The translations under genes and the position numbers were made by a program. Below, in pieces: positions 47,746 through 59,414 of a DNA stretch of 64,000 nt (the first letter of the stretch is position 1; every line of letters begins with the position of its first letter). A model generated the notes under the pieces. It searched no databases, was not told the DNA's origin, and saw nothing but the letters and a program-made list of their open reading frames with translations. The DNA lies in assembly GCA_019096155.1 (NCBI GenBank), contig JAHCVI010000003.1, positions 3,596,001-3,660,000 of the forward strand. The letters are read 5' to 3'. Origin of the DNA: Staphylotrichum longicolle (taxonomy: Eukaryota; Ascomycota; Sordariomycetes; Sordariales; Chaetomiaceae).

Positions 47746-48349
47746 GGTGTGGGAGTCGAGAGTGGTTTTGTATGTTTCTACTGATGACTGATGACGGGAG
47801 CATAGACGGTTCGGTTGTACTGATCATTTTGGGGTTTGTACATGGAAACGATAGAGCAACTGGATACATTGAAGAGTTCTTTCCCATTGACATCTTGAGC
47901 GAGGCTGCCTGACTTGCCTGATCGCAGCCGTTTTTGGTGGGGCAGACTCAGAGAAGAAAGATCTTGGTCCGGAGATGCTGGACCGTCGTGATCGTTTTGT
48001 GTGACATTGAAAACTGCGGTTCTAAAACAAAGCGATGACACTGAGCCTCCAATGCAGCTTTGCATCTCCGGGAATCTCTCCAAGGCCTCGGAAATGGTTG
48101 GGAAGAGAAGTTGTGTAACATTTTGGGGTTTGCTCTGTAAAGTTAAGGTCGAATACAGCCAACCTGTAATTGAGTGTATGGTCGTACGCATCACGTGACG
48201 GCACACCTGCAACCAGGCTCCCAATTGACGCTGCCGATTGGCGCCAGCGAGCAAAGAAGCTCTGACGTCGGAAGCAGCAGCAGCAGCAGCAGCAGCACTC
48301 CCGAGCGAATTCGCGCTCCGCGGCAGCAACACCACTCATCGACGACACG
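47746..48349. promoter_or_regulatory. Intergenic region, nitrate reductase 3' flank and NDUFA5 promoter
   Basis: About 600 bases with a CAG repeat at its downstream end. No other gene was recognised. Confidence 0.5.
48275..48296 (+). repeat. CAG trinucleotide repeat in the leader of the NDUFA5-type gene
   Basis: About seven CAG units lie 55-75 bases upstream of the ATG, probably in the 5' UTR. No open frame uses them on this strand. Confidence 0.85.
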
Positions 48350-49192
48350 ATGCGCGCGACACTCCGGCTCTTCGCGGCCGTGCGGCCAGCGGCGCGGTAC
48401 CTCGAGGCGGGCACGCCGACGGGCCTGACGGGGCTCACCACCCACGCCTCGCCGCGCTCCACCCTCCTCTACCTCTACACCTCGACCCTCGACAAGCTCA
48501 AGGCCGTGCCCGAGCACTCGGTCTACCGCCAGTCCGTCGAGGCCCTCACCAAGCACCGCATGGCCCTCGTCGAGTCCGAGGTGCCCGTCGGCCACGCCGA
48601 GTGGGCCGACAGGGCCGCCAAGCTGCTCAGCGCCCACCCGGAGCAGTTCAACGTCGCCACCGGCAGCAGCGTCAGCGGCGCCCGCGCCATCAAGATCGAG
48701 CGCGGCGGCCAGGCCTTCGTCGTGCACCAGATCCCCGCCGAGGAGGACATGCGGTACCAGGAGTGGGACGGCGAGCTGGACGAGGGCCCGGAGCTCGAGG
48801 GCAGCAGGACGGCGGGCGAGAAAGAGGATCTGAGGCACATCTTTGAGAGGAGGGACATTAGCGATGTTGAGCAGGTCGAGTGGGAGCACGAGCCACAATT
48901 GACGGCTGACCAGTGGGTTTCCCCGGCTGAGCAGGAGGCTGGGCAGGCACTGACGCGGTGATTTTAGGATCTCGTCGCTCGAGCACAAGATTGGCGCTGG
49001 CTTGATTGAGGAAGTTATCCAGGTTGCCGAGAGCGAGCTCAACCTCGTTGACACCATGATCAAGGCCAAGGTGTAAGTGATACCCACAAGTTTTGACTCT
49101 TTGTTTTGCACTGCTGACGGCTTGATAGTTGGGAGCCGCTCGAGGAGCAGCCGGCCGAGGGCCAATGGGTCTACTTTGAGCGGAAGGCGTAG
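48350..49192 (+). CDS. Mitochondrial complex I subunit, NDUFA5 type (29.9 kDa)
   Basis: Exons 48350-48912, 48968-49072 and 49129-49192 encode 243 residues. The Arg/Ala-rich N-terminus looks like a mitochondrial presequence. The conserved core THASPRSTLLYLYTSTLDKLK...VPEHSVYRQSVEALTKHR is that of NDUFA5/B13 (ETC complex I subunit conserved region). The C-terminal exons carry SSLEHKIGAGLIEEVIQVAESEL and WEPLEEQPAEGQWVYFER, matching the longer fungal form, known in Neurospora as the 29.9-kDa subunit. It is an accessory subunit of the matrix arm of NADH:ubiquinone oxidoreductase. The splices use GTGGGT and GTAAGT donors and keep phase 2 throughout. Confidence 0.92.
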
Positions 49193-49887
49193 ATGCGACC
49201 CAGGTGTACTACTACATCAGAAACTGTACATAAATAGACTGGCGCGATACATCCCAAAGGCTAGCAAAGTGGTCCAGGAACCCTCTGCTTCGAGTGATTC
49301 CGGGGGTGGCGATAGGAGATGTAGATGTGAAAGATGGGGGTGAGATGTGGAGGATCAGGATTCTGAGCGCATCTGTAACTTGGAGCGACGAAACTGGTGT
49401 GAAGGATGGCAAAATACATGCTGACTTTTGTTCGACTGAATGCCAGACGGGAAGGGTTGCAGCTGAAAACGAAATTCCTGTACAGCCGCCGCGTGCGTCG
49501 GGTGGGGAGCGTGCTGTCTAAATCTTGTTCAGGAACCTTGAGCTCAACCTCAACCTGAAATATGAGATGCCCACTCTTTCTTCACTCATGCAACAAACAA
49601 CCATCTCGACACACCAAGATTTTTTCGGTCAAAACTACCCACCGCCTACCACAGCTTTTTACCACAAATCTCAACTTGGGCTAGCCCTTCATCCGATTCA
49701 TTACGACCTTGAAGATACGTCAAAACGTTGTGCACCTGTCAATTGCATCTCAATCCACGAGCATCTCACTTGTCACAAACCCCGTCTCATCAGAATAGCA
49801 CCCTTGCAATAGCACCTGCACACCCCTTTTACCATCAACCGGAATAAACAAAACAACAACAGTCATCAAAGACCGAAACAACCCAAA
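49193..49887. promoter_or_regulatory. Intergenic region upstream of RRN11
   Basis: AT-richer than its neighbours, ending in a CAA-rich leader just before the RRN11 ATG. No gene was recognised. Confidence 0.5.
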
Positions 49888-51449
49888 ATGTCTCACCCAT
49901 CACCCGCCCCCCACCGCAAGCGCAAACGCGCCTCCTCCTCCGCCGTAATCAACCCGCTCTCCCACCCGCCGGACACCCTCAAACAGTTCACCCTCGCCGG
50001 CTACCCCGCCGACGAGCCCCTCCCTTCCAAAGCCTACCCGGGCTTCCCGCACCGTCCTCCCCGCCCCAGGGGCCACCGCAAGCCCCGCGGCAGCGCTCTC
50101 CCCCACGACGACACAGACAACGACGACACCTCCGACCTCGACCACCACCGTCAACATCTATCCTCATCAGGAGTAGAAACAGCAGCAAGCGACGCCGACA
50201 TCGACACCGCATTTGAAACGGACCCGGACCCGGACTCGGGCTGGAAAACGACCGATGCCGACACAGACGCGGACATTCCCTCCACCACCCGCAAGCGAAA
50301 AGGCAACAAATCCAAAACCAACACGAAAGACCCTGCTCCAGACCGCCGAGCCCACGCCTACCACGCCCGCGTCGGCTGGCTCGTCGCCGTCGTCAAGCGA
50401 TGCCTGGCCGAGGGCGACGTGGCGACGGCGCGGCGCGCCTTCGGCCTGCTGGCGCGGGCGCGCGTGTACGGGCGGAAAGTGGACCTCCGGTGGGAGCGGT
50501 ACTGGGAGCTGGGGGCGGAGTGTCTGCTGAGGGAGAGGGATGCGGGGCGGCGGTCGTCGACGACCTTGGTAGGTAGGGGGGGAGGAGCAGAGGAAGGGCG
50601 GGGGATGGGGAGGGGGGGGGGGGAGGAAGGGAAGGAAGACGGGAAGGAGGAGGAGGAGGTGTGGGTTGGGATGGGGAAGGGAACAGCAGGGAAGGGAGAG
50701 AGGAGGATGAGGAAGAGGAAGAAGAGAGGCTGGGCAGGCTAAAAGCCTACTACGAGTACCTCATCCAGCAGTACCCCTTCAGCAAGCAGCACGCCGCCAG
50801 CAGCGCTAACAGCGTGCTGGACTTTCAGGTGGCGCTGTTTAGCGCCGAGATGGAGGCGGCGCACGCGAGCCACAGGCGGAAGCTGGAGCGGTTGCAGCGC
50901 GGGGACGGGGATGATGACGATGCCATGGACGTTGACGAGCCGATGGACTACGACCTGGACGGGCTGAGGGAGCATGACGATGACGACGACGAGGATGGAG
51001 GTGAAGGGCGGTTGCTACCTGAGAGGGACGAGCATCTCCGGGGCCTCAGCCGCCGGGAGGTGAGACTGCGCGAGAAGGAGAACGAGCTCCGCCTTGCGAC
51101 GCTGAAGCGCATGCTCGATGTGGCGGAGCGGATGGACACCGTGATGGAGACGGTGCCGTTCTCGCGAGACCATGAGCTCCTCAGGCTGCGGGCCATGGTG
51201 GCGCTGTTTGTTGGAGACTTGTATATGCCTCCTGCCCCCAGGTCCAAGACGGAGGAGAGGGAGGGTAAGCGGTCGAAGGCTGGGCAGCGGGTGAAAGCGA
51301 GGGAGTTTTTGCGCAGGATAAAAGACGGCGGAGGGGAACTGAAGGAGCACGATGAGCAGCTGCTTGAGTCACTGGCGACGGATGATGAGGAAGACGAGGA
51401 GGACGAAGGGCCGTCGGTGCTGCCCATGTTTTCTTCAATGGGGTTCTAG
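49888..51449 (+). CDS. rrn11: RNA polymerase I core factor subunit Rrn11 (TAF1A-like), with a frame break
   Basis: The first open frame (from 49888) starts with a basic, Ser-rich tail and DTLKQFTLAGYPADEPLPS. After an acidic linker it shows HARVGWLVAVVKRCLAEGDVATARRAFGLLARARV and RWERYWELGAECLL, the TPR-like core of Rrn11. The second frame, offset by one base, continues KAYYEYLIQQYPFSKQ and DFQVALFSAEME and ends at 51449. The two frames meet in a G/A-rich stretch with a run of 12 G at 50612-50623. One missing base in that run would fuse them. An intron from a GTAGGG donor near 50573 to an acceptor at 50700 would also work, but it lacks a pyrimidine tract. The protein acts with Rrn6 and Rrn7 at rDNA promoters. 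The family call is good; the exact structure is open. Confidence 0.7.
50612..50623 (+). repeat. Run of 12 G at the RRN11 frame break
   Basis: The longest clean homopolymer in the coding part of the window. Both flanking frames remain open through it, so a one-base length error or strain variation would switch between a broken and an intact gene. Confidence 0.95.
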
Positions 51450-51520
51450 GTAGACTTGCGGGAACAAATAGTATCAATTTTTTACCACTGCAGTTGTCAA
51501 ACAGTCCGAGAAGAACACAC

Positions 51521-53620
51521 TCAAGCAGCCTGCGCAACGCCCTTGTCCTTTCCCCACCGCTGGTAGATCAGCGCCCGGTTCCCGTTCCCCACCACCACGC
51601 ACCACTCGCCCTCGGGACTCCAGCCCACCTGCCTGCCCACAAACCCGCCATCGATCTGCAGCGTGCGATGCGCCTTGACGTACCCGACCGGGTTCGACAG
51701 GTCATACATCTCAGCCCACGCCTGCAGCGTCTCCTTGCTGTACCCAGACGCCGAGACGCTCTCCGGATCGGGACTCGCCGAGACCATCGACTCCTTATCC
51801 CCCGCAGCGCTGACGGCAAACGACCGCAAGCTCGACGCGCCATCCCACGCCGCGTTCTGCGCCACCGCGGCAGCCGCAGCCGTCTTCTTCGGCCTCTTGA
51901 CCACCAGCCAGCTCGGCTTGACCGCTGCATTCTCCCCGGCGACGGCTCCATTAGCACCCACCACCGGCCTCCCCGCCTTCTGCGCCTCCTTCACCTCGGC
52001 CATGTACGCCCGGTACTCACCGAACCGCGCAAGATCCCAGAAGAAGGTCTTGCTCTTGGCGTTGGCAAACGCCAGGATGGGGTGCTTCCCGGGGACGTGG
52101 AAGACGCGGAAGCGCATGAAGAACTGCACGCCGCAGTCGGGCGTGTGGAACTGCGCGAGGCGGGTGAACATGGCCGGGCGGTTGAGCGACAGGGTCGGGG
52201 CGAAGGAGGAGCGAGTCTGTTTGGCCATGTCCGTCGGGGTGGGCGCGTCGAGGGGGTGGGATGGGGTCGGCCGACGAGAAGCCTTCGATCTGCCAGAGGA
52301 CGATCGAGTCTTCATGGCAGGCGCGGGAGAGGATGAGGTCGCCGTGGAAGGCGACGCTGGTTGGGAAGGGGGGTCAGCATGCTTGGATAGGTCAAGTGGG
52401 TTGGGCCATGAAGGCTTACCAGTCGACGAGGTTGTTGTGAATTTCAGAAGATGAGAAATGGGGGTAGTGAATCACAAAGGGGACGGCGACATGTTCGGTT
52501 GGAAATTCAGGGAGTGCCCACTGTCGGCTGTCAGCTAAGGCCTTCATAGGGATCATCTGGACTTACGAGGTTGATGACTTGATCGTGCCCAGCAGACAAG
52601 ATGTAACGTCCATTGTCATGGAAGGCCTGGTGTCCCGTTAGTCGTGATGCCGAATTGATTACTCTGAGGCAGACATACAACGCTCAGCAAGTCGTATGAG
52701 TGGCTCTCGCCTCCAAGAATGCAGACACACGGCTGCTTCTCGTGGGCAGCCGCTAGGCTCCATATCCTGATGGATGTATCGTCCGACGCCGAGGCTATGA
52801 TTAGTGGATTTTCTGGCGAGGTTACGAGGTCATTGATACCCTAGCCTCCGTCAGTTTCAGGCTCCCCCTGATTCAAACCTGGCGTCAACTTACGCCGCCA
52901 TGGCCAGCAAGTGTCTAGACATGTCAGTTACCTCTGTTCCATCATGGATAACCAAGGACTATGGGCTTACCTTGACCAGTTTTCCCTGCCTCACATTGTA
53001 GACCTTGACGTTTGAATCCTTTCCGGCAACGCAGAGCCACGGCTCTTGAGTCACAGGGTCCCGCGACCAGCAGCTAGCGCAGTTTGCGTTGTCCTGCCGC
53101 CCACTTAGATGAGAGGGTCCGGTGAAGATGGCCGGGATGTGGACTCACCCCGACGTCCCGGATGAGCTGGATTATCTCACAAGGGTTCGTGTCCTTGTCT
53201 GACGACTGGGTCAAGCGACAGACGACGGCCTTGATTGTTTGGGCACAGTGTCAGTTGCCGTTCGCAAAGCTGTGCAGGTGACTATTTTCTTACATGCTTC
53301 TTGCTCGTGGCGGCAAAAACGGGGGCGGCTCCCGGTGGGTTGTAGGGGTAGAACTTGACGTCGAAGAACTCGGCCAAGTCTGGGGGGCTGAGTCAGTGGT
53401 CGGCTCGCTGCTACCAGGGCACGTCATGGCCTACCTTGGCTTGCCAATTGGTCATCTGACGACAGGTACTTGTAGTCGTCCTGCGATTAGGTTGCGTGAG
53501 CTGTATGAGCACATTCACCTGCCCCTGTCACCGAGAGCACGGGAGCTGGTGCCATACCTGAAAAATAAAGGACGCTCGCAGCTTGGGGAGTTCCCACTCA
53601 GCTGAGTCGGCAGACGGCAT
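51521..53620 (-). CDS. eed: Polycomb PRC2 subunit EED (WD40), ten exons, one frame break
   Basis: The exons are 53558-53620, 53435-53480, 53294-53379, 53149-53229, 52971-53093, 52894-52914, 52679-52840, 52567-52626, 52420-52520 and 51521-52356. They read MPSADSAEWELPKLRASFIFQ, then WD40 blocks such as LAEFFDVKFYPYNPPG, CVAGKDSNVKVYNVRQGK, ASASDDTSIRIWSLA, AFHDNGRYILSAGHDQVINL and VAFHGDLILSRACHEDSIVLW. The end is FTRLAQFHTP...HRTLQIDGGFVGRQVGWSPEGEW. EED binds H3K27me3 and stimulates the PRC2 methyltransferase in the nucleus. The sixth exon is only 21 bases (TLAGHGG). In the last exon the frame changes by one base at a run of five identical bases (52252-52256), between DPIPPP and APTPTDMAK. 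No intron signal lies there, so this is either a sequence error or a real loss of the C-terminal propeller part. Confidence 0.85.
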
Positions 53621-54964
53621 CTTTCTGGAGCTGCCCCTCCCTCTTGCGGGCTCGATGCTTGCCGCTAAGTAGATGGGGCAGTTGAGTTCGGGACCGACGG
53701 TGTGGAGTCTCAATGACAACAACGGTTTTTGGTGCGAGCTGTTGCCCAAAGTCGGTCGAGCACCGCAATGCTGGGCCCGCAGACTCGCTTAGGTCGTCGG
53801 GATGTCCGATTGGGGCGGTAATTGGTAAAGGTACAATCGGTACCTACCTACTTGGCGGTTGAGGTCTGACCACCTATGCAGCAGTGCAGATACCCTCCTG
53901 CAGTTGATTGAGATCACGGTTGCCCGTCCTCTTTCGTGGTTCGCTGGTTTTCGTTGCGGGTGGTTATGTTTTCCGGGATAGCGTTCCTTCCACGCCTTCG
54001 AAATCTGAGTGGGTCTGGTTCAATCAAAATCAATGGTTTGAAAAGCTGTGACGCGTCCCAAGTCACGCGACGCGACCATTGAATTCGAACATCGTGGTAA
54101 GTCTATTAGTAGGCTCAATCTTGAAATTCAAAATCAAAACCTCACAGCCTCGTCAAATCTTACGCCGGAAATTACGGGTTAGGGTCTGCGCCAGCATCAA
54201 ACTACGGAGTACGAAAGGGGAACCTGGAAACCAAGCCCCCCGCGGGCCCCTCCCCCCTCACCCCTTCCCGTTGTGGCGGCCCAGGCAGCAAAGTTCCAAG
54301 GTCTCCAGAGGGCTGGATCGCGCTAGTGCGGTGATGATACCTAGTGCGCCTGATAAGGTGCCGATGGAACCTAACGTGGTGTGTGACAACCGGATCTCAT
54401 TGGGATCCGCCAGTCAGTCGAGACGACTGCGGGGGACACCCGGGTACGGTAAGCGGACGCTGACTGGTTGTTGCAGCGAAGCTAAAGTAGCTCGAGATTG
54501 CATATGGTAGGGAACTAGGTTAATGGGAGCAAGTTTACAGATTGGCGATGACCGATCACTCGGCGCTAGCTCCTCTCAGTCAGATTGCGTGATCTTTGGG
54601 GACGATCGAGAATCGAGATTCAAGGGTTCAGTACGGGGTGCCGACTTGGGTCAATCAAATTGGACACTAGGTTCGTGATGAGGGAGAAGCAGCAAGTTTG
54701 ACACTGAGATATGCTTTTTCTCGGAGTGCTTTGACTGGGTAGACACTGAGATGTGTCTGTTGAACATCATTGGTCGCAAGTGGCCAACTCGGCTCACCAT
54801 TTGGGAGACGGACGGATCGATAAGGTTATAGGAGCCATGAGTCCAAGACAGGAAGGCTGAGGTAACTGGGCCAGCTTTATGTGGACAGAAAAAGGTGTCT
54901 ACCAAAATCACGAAAACAGTTGACATCTCCATTTCTTACCAGAGGGACTGAGAAAGCTGGAATC

Positions 54965-55022
54965 TTTTTTTTTTATCTTTCTTCTTCCTCCTCTTCTTCT
55001 TCGTCCTCCTCATTTCCCTTTA
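54965..55022 (+). promoter_or_regulatory. T- and CT-rich tract
   Basis: A run of T followed by about 50 bases made almost only of C and T. In filamentous fungi such tracts often lie just upstream of transcription starts. No open frame with a recognised product follows directly. Confidence 0.3.
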
Positions 55023-57967
55023 TGCTTTTCTTCTGATCTTTTCTTTCCTTTACCTCAATAACGTTTGTTTGACACTGTTGTGAATCAAGATCGAGCTTCT
55101 GAACCCCTAAAGCCATGGTAACGCCTCAAGTGTGTACAGATTTTTTTGGCCAGAGGGTGGCATGATATACATGGGCGTTCAACTGACTCAGACCCCGTTT
55201 GCCACCGCGAGTGTGCAGATTCATAGCGTTACATCCGCAGCTTTTCGTTGGTCCTTCAAGGTTCTCAAGAGATGAAGCTTGGTCCAGCGACTCAGCTGGG
55301 TTCCCAGCTGATTCTCATGGACCATGGACATGGACATGGATGGCACCGCAGTCAGCCGCAAGATCTCCCGCACTTCTGCCGACGGACTGGGTTGAGCTGT
55401 CGAGGCCTAGCCGCCAGAACAACTTCCACCATCCACCATTTCATCGGTGATCGGAAGTCTGGAGACCGTCCGCATTCACCTTGGCTGCCGATGTGACTGC
55501 CGCCCTTGAATCCCACCGGAAACACCCCGGCGTTTCTGGAGCCGACATTGACCAGCCTTGTCAGCTCAGACAGTTGTTCTTTTGCGCTTAGCAGTAGCTC
55601 GAGATTTCAAGGATCGGGAAACGCAGCTCCCAAGACCCTGCCGTTGGAGGAGAAACTCCGAAATGCGTCAGGGATGGCACATTGGCAGCGCTGATGCATC
55701 TCAAGTCAAACTGGATGCGAAAAAGCTCGGCGGGCAGGTTTTCTGCGCGGCCCAGTGCCCTCGTCCCATTTCACGCATGCATCCGTCTTCGTGCAGCCGC
55801 CAAAAGCTTGGAGGCGAGTTGGATTGGTGATGCCGAGCGCTCAATGGCTGCGTCGATTCTCCAGCGGCCTCGCCCAGGCCCTGGGCAGTCCCCCCAACGC
55901 TTTGTTTTTCACGGCCTTGGCTGCCGTCACTTGCCTGCCGGATGGGTTCGACGGGCTCGAGGCGGCTCGAGGGGCCATGAGGCGTCATGAGGCGCTCTCT
56001 GCCGCCCGGGTGGGAGAGGGGATTGTCGAGGATTTGGCCATCTGGGGAAATGGAGATTCCATCATTCCAGCTCTCCCAGCCCCTTGGGACGGCCGCTCCG
56101 GCGAATCGGGATGGAAGCGTGCATGGAAATCGACGAGGGTCAAGGAACGGAAGCAAAAGTGCAGATCGCGAGCTGTTGAGTAATCCGTAAATCTGCCAAT
56201 GGTTGCACAACCAACCAGCCCCTAGCAGCCCCGAGCAGCCCCAAACGGAGGATGCCGCATGAAGGGGGTCCGAAATCCTTCGGGACTCCACCTGGGTCGC
56301 TCGCCAAAACCCCACCAAACCCCACGCCAAGAAGCCTGCTGCTCTCTGAACTGCCAGCGCTGGCTGGCCCGTTGAGACATTGCCATTCAAGAATCAACAA
56401 CGGAGCGGACACACGTCACAGCGCCGCCATTTTCCTTGGAGGTATGTCTGTTTCACACGCCACGGACGGCAAGCGGCTCAATCGGCCTTGGTATGAATGA
56501 CAGCGGCAAGGGACAACGGCTCTGTGTCACTGAATCAGGACCTCCTTCATTGGAGCTGAAATTCAAACTGGAAGGCCCATGACCGACGAGAAGATGTGGC
56601 GCTTCTGTCACCCCTTCGTCTGGGACCTCTGGGTCGTGACGGCGGGGCAGCGATCTTCCCTGGGGGGGTCGCAGCCAGAGCGGCCCTGACGATCATGCAG
56701 AGCAGCGGAATCGGTTGCAAATTTCGATGGCCCCGACCGGCGGGTCACCATCAAAATCGGGCAGCAGTGTGCACAGTGGTGACGGATCAAACACAGTGCA
56801 GCCGGAGCTTGGTGTCCAGGTGTGCAACAACTCTCCGTTTGGTGTCGACTTTTGGCGGTGGTTTGTGGTGCCATGGACGGGAGCACAGAGAGGTAGCATC
56901 GATCGTCTTAATCTCTCTGGATGCCCAGGTTGCCCAAGCCGCTCTGTTGCACGAGAGGAACGACGGTTGCCAAGGTCGCGAAACCCGCAGGACAGCTACC
57001 GTACGCACGTACTGTCTCGGCCAGGGAGAGTCCCAATCATGGGAGAAGGACCTCTGCAGCAGCGCGGAATTCCCGGTGTTGAACCCGGAAGCGATGTCCA
57101 GGAGTTGGTGAGGATAGGGTGCACGTGGAGGGGATTTCAAACCTCGCTGAACACCAACTTCCAGATCTGCAGTGGGCGTGCTATCCTGTTGGCAGCTACC
57201 TTGCCCAAGCAGGCAAGTCCGGCACCTTGCCTTACTCAGGCGCCCCTCGTCTGTGATAGGCAAATCCGTCCGATGTTTGGAAATAACGTTGTTCGCTTCC
57301 TGGATGCCGCGGACGGCCCCCGGTTGCTACCAACGTGCATATCAAACCGTTGCAGCGGACCTCACTGAGGAAGGGTTTGGAACAGCACTTTATAACTTTG
57401 CTGAGTACGAGCTCGACCATTCCGGATCCGGGTTGCCGAAGAGTACACAGCAACCCAAGGTCCTTGGTAAAGGTAAGGAACCTGCGTACCTCAGGTACCT
57501 GAGATTATGGAAGGCGCCTTGCAGCGCTTCCAACTGCTTTTTTTCCCTTTTTTTACCAACCGGTGGAGCCGTCCTGCAGTGCGTGAGGTTTCTGGACAGG
57601 GCAATGCGGATTCCTCTTGGTACAGGACCTGCCCTAGTGCCCCCCAAGGCGATGCAATGGGTTTGCCAAAACCGATGAAGCTGCACCCGCCAGGCGCCAA
57701 GCCTTCTCCAACTCCAGGCCCAGCCCTCCCCCGCCCGCCCGAACAGGGTTAGCCATCCGCGCCGGCAGCGTTGTGGGGAGCAAAAATTGCGCTTCTGCCG
57801 GCGGGATTGCATCCCCGTTCAAATGGCTTGCCGTCGAGGTTCCATTTCGCTCCCCGGCGTGGAGTCGACGGAAGCTCGCGCCATCCGCGCCCTGTTCCAA
57901 GGTTCACTGAAATCCTCCGGGACGCCAGGCCAAACACAACATCCAGACACGCCCAGTCCAGTCCAAG

Positions 57968-58006
57968 TGCTGTGTACTGTGTACTGTGTGCTGTGTGCTG
58001 TGTAAT
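57968..58006 (+). repeat. 7-base tandem repeat GTGTACT/GTGTGCT
   Basis: About five copies of a 7-base unit that differ at one or two positions (GTGTACT twice, GTGTGCT twice, then GTGTAAT). It lies about 1.4 kb upstream of the PAS gene ATG. Confidence 0.85.
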
Positions 58007-59414
58007 GCAGAGCCCGGGCGTGTCCTAAGCTCTGTACCTTACAGGGCCCCTCCATGCTTCCCGTCCCTTTACCTTTAACCTCGACTCCTCGTCGTCAGGT
58101 CGTCCACCCCGCCGACCATCGTCGACTTTGAGTGCGTCCCTCCACTGCCTCGCACCGGCATTCTCACAGCGCCTCAAGCCCCCCAGAGCGCCCCCCCGAG
58201 CCACAGGGCCTCAAGACACCCGAGGCCGCGATCCGCGCGCCGTGTTGTGGGCAGTTCCGTGCCGTCTCAGGTTTCTCGGTCCCCACACCTGCAGCTGCAG
58301 TCCCATCGAGACGAGCAGTCTCCCAAGTGTCTCGCTGCCCGCTCGAGCAGAAGCCATCCCTCCATTCCCCCTCCATCACTCCACCTGAGACCGCCGTGGA
58401 TCGTTCCCACCTCGCACACCTGAATAAGGTACGGTACACACCACTGCCGCAGCCCTGTGCGCTCACGCTCTTTCTTGCCCCTGGAATCCACAACACCACA
58501 CTTGGTTCCTGGCATCGCTGCTCGTTTGGCTTCGCATCTTCACGGCAAACGCTCATCTCTCTGCGGCCAAGCACACCACGGATCGACCCCTTACTTTTTC
58601 TCCTGCAGCGCTGAGCCTCGGCAGCGCCGTTATTTGTCGGCCGTTACCTCGCAATCTCAACCCGCCGGCAGTCTCTCACCCCCTTCATCCTCGCCGCTGC
58701 AAGCACCGCTCAACCCTGACCTGAGGTGCTTTGCTTGGCTGCACGAAACCGAAGACATTGCCGGCAGTGCAACCTTGCGGGCGCTTTCGGTTGCGATTCG
58801 GTCTGTAGCTCCGAACCCAGCAGTTGACCGGCCTTCTCCTGCGTTCTTCGCCCCTGTACCTGCTGCAGCTTGCCGCCTCTCAGCAAGCTTGGCCGGTGTT
58901 CTTGGTCAGCGTTACTTGGCCAGCGTGCACTCGCCTCCGCCCCCTGCCGGCCCCAGCCCAACGAAGCCGGCCGTGAAACCGGTGGGACTTGATACATCCG
59001 CTTCCCTGGTGACGGCGGGATCTCTGTCCTACTACGCCACTTTGCTCTGGCAAACCACGCTCGCAGCGGTCGAGGACATCGGAGCACAGGCGATACCGCG
59101 GGGTACCCGACGCTTCCCTGCCGCACGCCTCTGTGGACCCTCGGTCTTCTCGTTCCCGGCCCAAAGGTCCCCCCCAGGAAAGCCACGACCCAACTCTTCT
59201 CCCGCGCCGCCAGTCAGTCCCTGGGATACGCCCTTCTGCTGCACGGCGTCACGGCGTCCTGTTTTGTGCCTGGCTCAACGTCTTGCTCCGAGATCAGCTC
59301 CTTGCCGTCCCGATACCACCACCCTCCTCCCATCAGCGCATGGAGAGCTTCCCGTAACGGCCCCTTTGCACGTCAGGTCAGCTCGCTCGAGCCGCCCGCC
59401 ATAACCAGCCCAAC

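Larger units (their letters stand above)
53621..59414. other. 5.8 kb without a recognisable gene, between EED and the PAS gene
   Basis: The longest gap of the window. It contains a T run followed by a CTT/CCT-rich tract (54965-55022), an ATGGAC repeat (about 55316-55345) and a 7-base tandem repeat (57968-58006). Forward open frames of 214-315 codons exist (for example 56727-57368 and 58457-59404) but none has a family signature, and the latter contains no ATG. A long leader or promoter of the PAS gene, an unknown orphan gene or a non-coding RNA would all fit. Confidence 0.5.

Noticed and set aside
56727..57368. 214-codon ATG open frame in the 5.8 kb gap
   Set aside because: No recognisable domain, a competing open frame overlaps it, and there is no exon continuation. 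It could still be an orphan gene, but the sequence alone does not support it.
58457..59404. 315-codon open frame ending just before the PAS gene
   Set aside because: It contains no ATG and shows only Pro/Ser/Ala bias; most likely chance in GC-rich DNA.
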